Of a DNA stretch of 10,480 nucleotides, positions 6,347 through 10,480 are shown piece by piece. Source of the stretch: Syntrophaceae bacterium CG2_30_49_12 (lineage in GTDB: Bacteria > Desulfobacterota > Syntrophia > Syntrophales > CG2-30-49-12); assembly GCA_001873675.1 (NCBI GenBank), contig MNZP01000168.1, positions 1 through 10,480 of the forward strand, read 5' to 3'. Position numbers and translations under genes: made by a program. Positions within the stretch are counted from its first letter, which is position 1. The number at the start of each line of letters is the position of its first letter. The notes under the pieces were generated by a model, which was not told the DNA's origin, did no database searches, and worked only from the letters and a program-made list of their open reading frames with translations.

Positions 6347-7537
6347 ATGAAGATAGTAAACCTGGATTACATATCGGGCAACCCCATGTTGCCGGAGGTT
6401 CAGGAAGCCATGATCGAGGCTATCAGGAAAAACTATGGTAACCCCTCCAGTTCCCACAGGTTAGGTGACCAGGCAACGGAAGCGCTGGAGCTGTCCCGGG
6501 AAAAGGTAGCCAGGCTGATTAATTGCGTATCACCGGAAGAGATAGTTTTCACTTCCTGCGGAACTGAGTCCATCAACCATGCCATAAGGGGGGTGGCCTT
6601 TGCTATGGCAGATAAAGGAAAGCATATAGTCACCTCCAACATCGAACATAACGCCGCTTTAAAGAGCCTGAAAAGGTTATTAAAGATGAACTGGAGGGTA
6701 GCCTCAGTCTCTGTAGATGAATACGGGATGGTAAATCCTGATGACGTGGCAAAGGCGATTACGGATAAAACCATTCTGGTGACAGTCATGCATAGCAACA
6801 ATGAGGTCGGCACGATCCAGCCGATAAAGGAAATAGCATGTATCACCCGGGAGAAGAAGATACCTTTCCACTGCGATGCGGTAGCCTCTGTAGGGGTTGT
6901 ACCGGTTGATGTCCAGGATATGGATGTAGATTTGCTGAGTTTTTCCGCCAATCAGTTTAATGGACCGCCGGGTGTGGGAGGCCTCTATATCCGTAAAGGC
7001 ACGAACATCTCTCCCTTACTTGATGGCGGAGGCCAGGAAAACAACAGGAGGGCAGGGACGGAGAATCTGATCGGTATTATCGGGATGGGTGTGGCTGCCG
7101 AGATTGCCCATCGAGAGATGAAGTTTCGCATAGAACATGCGAAAAAATTGAAGGAAAGACTGATAAAAGGGTTGAGGGAAAACGTTTCCGACATTATCAT
7201 CAACGGTCACCCGGAACTCTCTCTGCCCAATCTCGTTTCCGTATCGGTAAAGTACATTGAAGGGGAAAGCATCGTCCTTATGCTGGATGAGGACAATATC
7301 GCTGTTTCCACCAGGTCGGCCTGTGCTTCGGGAGCCCTGAGGGCCTCACACGTGCTTCTTTCCATTGGCAGGGAATATGCCGATGCCCAGGGTACACTCG
7401 TCATAAGCTTCGGCCGGGACACTACAGAGGCGGAAATTGACCGCTTCCTTGAGGTGCTGAAAAAGGCGGTTGGTTTCCTGAGAAATATGTCCCCACTCTA
7501 TCAGAAGGTTAACTCTAAAGGTGTTACCGGAAAATAG
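6347..7537 (+). CDS. iscS: IscS/NifS-like cysteine desulfurase homologue lacking the PLP lysine
   Basis: The 396-residue protein is a class V aminotransferase-fold homologue of IscS/NifS, placed 34 bp after its scaffold. Kept features are His101 (SNIEHNA), Asn152 (NNEVGTIQP), Asp177 (HCDAV), Ser200, the RRAGTEN block and the catalytic Cys326 in STRSACASG. However, the PLP Schiff-base lysine of the SGHK motif is Gln203: the segment reads SFSANQFNGPPGVG. The preceding His is Asn202, the GPKG lysine is Pro, and the Gln that contacts PLP O3' is Ala180. The codon is CAG at 6953-6955. Archaeoglobus fulgidus IscS is a known precedent with Asp at this position. It may act as a structural partner or persulfide/sulfide carrier rather than a normal desulfurase. 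AGGAGGA 6 bp upstream fixes the start. Confidence 0.9.
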   Translation: MKIVNLDYISGNPMLPEVQEAMIEAIRKNYGNPSSSHRLGDQATEALELSREKVARLINCVSPEEIVFTSCGTESINHAIRGVAFAMADKGKHIVTSNIEHNAALKSLKRLLKMNWRVASVSVDEYGMVNPDDVAKAITDKTILVTVMHSNNEVGTIQPIKEIACITREKKIPFHCDAVASVGVVPVDVQDMDVDLLSFSANQFNGPPGVGGLYIRKGTNISPLLDGGGQENNRRAGTENLIGIIGMGVAAEIAHREMKFRIEHAKKLKERLIKGLRENVSDIIINGHPELSLPNLVSVSVKYIEGESIVLMLDEDNIAVSTRSACASGALRASHVLLSIGREYADAQGTLVISFGRDTTEAEIDRFLEVLKKAVGFLRNMSPLYQKVNSKGVTGK

Positions 7538-7539
7538 AG

Positions 7540-7567
7540 TTGACCTGCTTTGATAGCTCTATATAAA
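7540..7567 (+). promoter_or_regulatory. Sigma-70-type promoter of the octahaem cytochrome-Rieske-cytochrome b group
   Basis: TTGACC (7540-7545) and TATAAA (7562-7567) are separated by 16 bp, each one base from consensus. The pair begins just after the iscS stop at 7537. Transcription would start around 7574, before the GGAGGAGA ribosome-binding site at 7581-7588 and the ATG at 7591. This marks the respiratory genes as a unit separate from iscU-iscS. Confidence 0.55.
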
Positions 7568-7590
7568 AAGCATTCCAGATGGAGGAGAAC

Positions 7591-7789
7591 ATGAGTCTTA
7601 AGGTCAAACAACTGATCGTTGCCCTTCTCTCGGTGGCGATTGTCATCGTTCTTTCCTATGTTATTTACTCTGAAAAAGAACATCGCCTGGAGGAAAAAAA
7701 AGGTTATTGTCAAGACGGAATCAGCTGGATGTGTCCGGTGCCATGGCGATGAAGATAAGCAGGGTAAACCTGGCTGAAACCCTGGAATT
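7591..7789 (+). pseudogene. Interrupted 5' part of the octahaem cytochrome gene (membrane anchor and haem 1)
   Basis: From the ATG at 7591, with GGAGGAGA just upstream, the reading is MSLKVKQLIVALLSVAIVIV..., a single transmembrane anchor or uncleaved signal (about residues 7-27) and a charged stretch, ending at TGA 7750-7752 after 53 codons. At the run of eight A (7694-7701) the next frame takes over: it continues KVIVKTESAG and a haem-attachment motif CVRCH (codons 7730-7744). That frame is the same as the long downstream cytochrome ORF but is closed by TGA at 7775-7777, before NPGIVKHW leads into the main ORF. So one gene is split by a frame change and a stop. Causes could be decay, recoding or sequence error. 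Haem 1 and the membrane anchor depend on this part. Confidence 0.75.
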
Positions 7790-9196
7790 GTGAAACATTG
7801 GGAGGCAAGTGTACATGCTACACAGGGGATTGGATGTCTTGACTGTCACGGTGTTCCAGTCCCCGGACAGGGTGAAGATATTCGTAATCCCCGTTATGTA
7901 GTAAATGTTACCTGGGATAAAGACACGGGTCTCAAAAATGTGGCTCTATCCATGAAGAATGGGAAATTGGTTGAACGACCCGATATCTGGCGCCACGAGG
8001 GTGTGGAGATAGTTACCGATGTTTCTCCCCGTACCTGTGCCCGCTGCCACGAAAAACAAACGGAACAGTTTTTCAACTCTCGCCATTCCATTGCCTGCCA
8101 GTTTATCGGTTCTCTCGACAATTTCCTGGGACGATTTGCCGAAGGTCCAGCCGCGGCTATCAGTGGCTGTCAGCAGTGCCACGGCAGTGAGGTCCGAGTT
8201 GAAAAGGTATCGGTAGATAGTCATGCCCCAATTTACTCTCCTGACACCTGGCCCAACACCGGGATAGGGCGAGTCAATGCTGACGGGTCGTGGGGTTCCT
8301 GCTCGGCGTGTCATTCGCGGCACGAGTTCTCCTCTGAGGTAGCACGCCGCCCCGAAAACTGTGGCAAATGCCACATGGGTCCAGACCATCCCCAGGCAGA
8401 GATCTATGCTGAATCCAAGCATGGTATCGCTTTCAGGAAAAACGAACGTTTCATGAAGCTCGATCTGCCCGGGGGCAAATGGGTCCTGGGGAAAGACTAT
8501 GCTCAGGCGCCGACCTGCTCCACCTGTCACATGGGACCAGTAGCTCCGCATGGAAATTACTCAGGTCTCGAACTCACCCATGATGTGGGTTCCCGTATCT
8601 TCTGGACCCTACGTCCCATTATCTCCATACAACCAAAAGGAATTAAGGCTCAAGATGGGACCGTTATTCTTAAGGAACCGAGGCAGAGAAGGGAAGATAT
8701 GAAGAAGGTCTGTTTAACCTGCCATTCTGATCAGTGGGTGAACAATTTTTATCTTCAGTTTGACCAGGTTGTCAATCTATATAACAACAAGTATGCAAAG
8801 CCGGCAAAGGCAATCTACGAGTTTTTAGAAAAGGAAGGAATCGTAGATCATATTCCCATGAACGAGGAAATGGACTACCTTTTCTTTGAAATCTGGCACC
8901 ATGAGGGAAGGAGAGCACGTCACGGCGCAAGCATGATGGGACCAGACTTTGTCCAGTGGCACGGATTTTACGAGCTTTCTCGTAACTTCTACACCCACTT
9001 CTTACCCTTAGCAGTAGAACTGGGTGAGAAGAAAGGTAAGGGGGGATCAGTAAAGGGGTTCATCGCAAAAACCCTGCGAGGGCCTGATGGTAAAGACTGG
9101 GAGAAGTACCACCGGTGGACGGAAGGGCTTACTCCGGAGCAGAGGGATGCCATGCTGAGATGGGAACAAGAAACCTACGGCTCTCGTGCAAAATAG
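7790..9196 (+). CDS. Octahaem c-type cytochrome of the hydroxylamine oxidoreductase (HAO) family, main part
   Basis: The open frame from GTG 7790 gives 468 residues with seven CxxCH haem motifs, at Cys16, 83, 127, 171, 191, 243 and 308; the eighth (CVRCH) lies upstream in the broken 5' part. The spacing and linking sequences follow Nitrosomonas HAO: CSACHSRHEFSSEVARRPENC, then GPDH, SKHG, APTCSTCHM and VCLTCHSDQW. The Asp-His pair at the HAO active site seems kept (Asp199-His200). The HAO Tyr that cross-links to the P460 haem appears absent; the region reads GPDFVQWHGFYE, which suggests a reductive (nitrite or hydroxylamine) rather than oxidative enzyme. It would act in the periplasm. The annotated GTG has no clear ribosome-binding site and is probably not the real start. 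The Rieske gene follows by 12 bp. Confidence 0.9.
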   Translation: MKHWEASVHATQGIGCLDCHGVPVPGQGEDIRNPRYVVNVTWDKDTGLKNVALSMKNGKLVERPDIWRHEGVEIVTDVSPRTCARCHEKQTEQFFNSRHSIACQFIGSLDNFLGRFAEGPAAAISGCQQCHGSEVRVEKVSVDSHAPIYSPDTWPNTGIGRVNADGSWGSCSACHSRHEFSSEVARRPENCGKCHMGPDHPQAEIYAESKHGIAFRKNERFMKLDLPGGKWVLGKDYAQAPTCSTCHMGPVAPHGNYSGLELTHDVGSRIFWTLRPIISIQPKGIKAQDGTVILKEPRQRREDMKKVCLTCHSDQWVNNFYLQFDQVVNLYNNKYAKPAKAIYEFLEKEGIVDHIPMNEEMDYLFFEIWHHEGRRARHGASMMGPDFVQWHGFYELSRNFYTHFLPLAVELGEKKGKGGSVKGFIAKTLRGPDGKDWEKYHRWTEGLTPEQRDAMLRWEQETYGSRAK

Positions 9197-9208
9197 GGGG
9201 GTTTGTGC

Positions 9209-9643
9209 GTGGAAGAGGAACGAATCGGTCGGCGTCAAGCTTTGACTAAGATAACAGGGGCTGCGCTTTCCTTTTTAGCTGGTTTTGCCGCGTTTATGGG
9301 AGTCGGTTTTCTCTATCCGGTACCACAGAGAAAGCCACCGGCACAATTTGTCTTTCTTGAGTCTGAGGTTCCTGCGGGCAAATCGCTTGAAACTAAAGAT
9401 CTCCAGGGACGTAAGACGCTGGTAATCCGGAAACTGGATGGAACCATCCTCGCCATCCGAACCGTCTGTACCCATCTTGGTTGTGCAGTCTTCTATCGTC
9501 CTAATACCAACCAATTTGAGTGCCCCTGCCACCAGGGGTTTTTCGATGGGGAGGGAAACCCGATCTCCGGTCCTCCCCAGCGACCTCTCGAGCGTTACCC
9601 AACCGAAATAAGGGATGGAAAAGTATTTATTCAGTTTGCTTAA
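9209..9643 (+). CDS. Rieske [2Fe-2S] iron-sulfur protein of a cytochrome bc-type complex
   Basis: Rieske proteins take electrons from quinol bound at cytochrome b and pass them to a c-type haem. Both cluster-binding boxes are present: CTHLGC (Cys87, His89) and CPCHQG (Cys105, His108), with the extra Cys92 and Cys107 that usually form the stabilising disulfide. The N-terminus has RIGRRQAL followed by a hydrophobic helix (about 15-36), a twin-arginine-like membrane anchor. Starting at GTG 9209 gives 144 residues and places the GGGGGG of 9196-9201 seven bases upstream; a TTG at 9203 is too close to it. The GPPQRPLERYP block is typical of the family. It sits between the octahaem cytochrome and cytochrome b genes, so they likely form one complex. 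Confidence 0.93.
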   Translation: MEEERIGRRQALTKITGAALSFLAGFAAFMGVGFLYPVPQRKPPAQFVFLESEVPAGKSLETKDLQGRKTLVIRKLDGTILAIRTVCTHLGCAVFYRPNTNQFECPCHQGFFDGEGNPISGPPQRPLERYPTEIRDGKVFIQFA

Positions 9644-9659
9644 AGGTTAAGGGAGAACG

Positions 9660-10480
9660 ATGACAGAAGAGAGAGAAGATCATGCCGCTCAGAAAAAATG
9701 GCTAAAGGCCATTCCTGTAGATATTCAAAGTCTTTATGAGAAAGTAGATGAACCTTTGCCCCATTCGGCCAAACGCTGGTGGTGGTGCTGGGGTGGAGTT
9801 TTGGGATTGTTATTTCTCTTAGTAGCCTCCACCGGTCTTTTATTGGCCATGTATTACCGGGCTGAACCAGAGACGGCGTATAAATCGGTTGCCTATATAA
9901 CTGAGCATGCGCGCTATGGGAAATTTATCCGTTCAGTCCACCAGTGGGGCGCAAACTTCATGATTGTATTCATGTTCCTCCATATGCTCAGAGTTTTTGT
10001 GACGGGAGCTTTTCGTGAATATCGTTGGGGGGCATGGATGGTAGGAGTCTGTCTTTTGGGGATTACCCTGGGAATGGGGGTTACCGGTTACTCCCTTGTT
10101 TACGAACAGATCAGTTACTGGGCAATCACAATTACTTCTAATATTATGGGAAGTGTCCCCATTATAGGTGTAGGGCTGAAGAATTTATTTCTTGCCGGAG
10201 ACGAGATAAATCAAGCCACGTTGAGCCGGATGTATGCCCTCCACGTTCAGGTCCTTCCTGCTGTTTTGATCATATTCAGTCTCTTGCACCTCTTCTTTGT
10301 CCGCCTTATAGGGATGTATGTGCCTGGCAATCAGAAGGATAGGGAAGAAGAGAAATCTTTGACTGCCCTGAAAGGTCACTACCATTTTTATCCGGAGCAC
10401 CTTACGAGTGAGTTCATAGTATTTCTTTACCTGGTCATGGTAATCTGCCTCCTGGCCATTGCATTACCTGCAACGATGGG
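9660..10480 (+). CDS. Cytochrome b (b6 type, apparently fused to subunit IV), 3' end cut off
   Basis: The ATG at 9660 follows AAGGGAGA, 16 bp after the Rieske stop. The 273 complete codons in the window hold membrane helices around residues 44-66, 98-116, 124-146, 197-218 and 251-270. Four haem-b ligands are visible: His94 and His108 (13 residues between) and His195 and His210 (14 between, the b6-type spacing). GVTGYSLVYEQISYWA is the quinol-oxidation-side helix block. After the fourth haem ligand, KGHYHFYPEHLTSEF and a further helix resemble the start of subunit IV, so the gene is probably a single-chain cytochrome b running past the window end; the PEWY motif is not yet reached. A 40-residue polar N-terminal segment precedes the first helix. 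Confidence 0.92.
   Translation, partial: MTEEREDHAAQKKWLKAIPVDIQSLYEKVDEPLPHSAKRWWWCWGGVLGLLFLLVASTGLLLAMYYRAEPETAYKSVAYITEHARYGKFIRSVHQWGANFMIVFMFLHMLRVFVTGAFREYRWGAWMVGVCLLGITLGMGVTGYSLVYEQISYWAITITSNIMGSVPIIGVGLKNLFLAGDEINQATLSRMYALHVQVLPAVLIIFSLLHLFFVRLIGMYVPGNQKDREEEKSLTALKGHYHFYPEHLTSEFIVFLYLVMVICLLAIALPATM

Noticed and set aside
7775..7777. In-frame TGA in the octahaem gene as a selenocysteine codon
   Set aside because: No convincing SECIS-like hairpin was seen just downstream, no Cys is expected at this place in HAO relatives, and the same stretch already needs a frame change at A8. TGA is a true stop for iscU, so genome-wide recoding is excluded.
7946..8551. 201-codon open frame on the minus strand
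   Set aside because: It lies wholly opposite the haem-rich octahaem cytochrome coding sequence, has no recognisable domain and no ribosome-binding site; it is a shadow frame.

Overview
The window looks like a chromosomal segment of an anaerobic Gram-negative bacterium, most likely a Desulfobacterota/deltaproteobacterial lineage of the Syntrophia type. This is an inference from gene content: the carD-yacL-like-ispD-ispF order, a RodZ-like protein next to tatA, an acyl-CoA dehydrogenase, an archaeal-like IscU/IscS pair and a multihaem respiratory module. No rRNA or other taxonomic marker is present, so the assignment is tentative. No tRNA, CRISPR array, insertion sequence or integrase was seen, and no stretch over 300 bases lacks a gene.

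Positions 1-2792 (minus strand) read in the order carD-family regulator, PIN-TRAM membrane protein (YacL-like, TTG start with a near-perfect Shine-Dalgarno), ispD and ispF (cut by the window start). IspD and IspF are the cytidylyltransferase and cyclodiphosphate synthase of the MEP isoprenoid pathway. A stem-loop sits between the PIN-TRAM gene and ispD. ssb lies divergently from carD. It converges on tatA across a small array of 7-base repeats that inverts at its centre (3352-3407). tatA and a RodZ-like gene form a minus-strand pair.

Positions 4534-7537 (plus strand) hold a promoter, an acyl-CoA dehydrogenase, iscU and iscS, with 34 bp in each gap, so probably one transcript. The IscS-like protein has Gln where every ordinary cysteine desulfurase has the PLP-binding Lys, while the catalytic Cys is kept. 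Its IscU partner has a C-terminal zinc-ribbon tail.

Positions 7540-10480 (plus strand) hold a good sigma-70-type promoter followed by an octahaem cytochrome of the hydroxylamine oxidoreductase (HAO) family, a Rieske iron-sulfur protein and a cytochrome b (cut by the window end). Together they suggest a bc-type quinol-oxidising complex whose usual cytochrome c1/f is replaced by, or coupled to, an octahaem HAO-like protein. The octahaem gene is interrupted near its 5' end: the membrane anchor and the first haem motif are separated from the other seven by a frame change at a run of eight A and by an in-frame TGA. The gene is therefore decayed, recoded or mis-sequenced there.

The most notable points are the lysine-less IscS with its zinc-ribbon IscU, and the HAO-Rieske-cytochrome b module with its broken first-haem segment.
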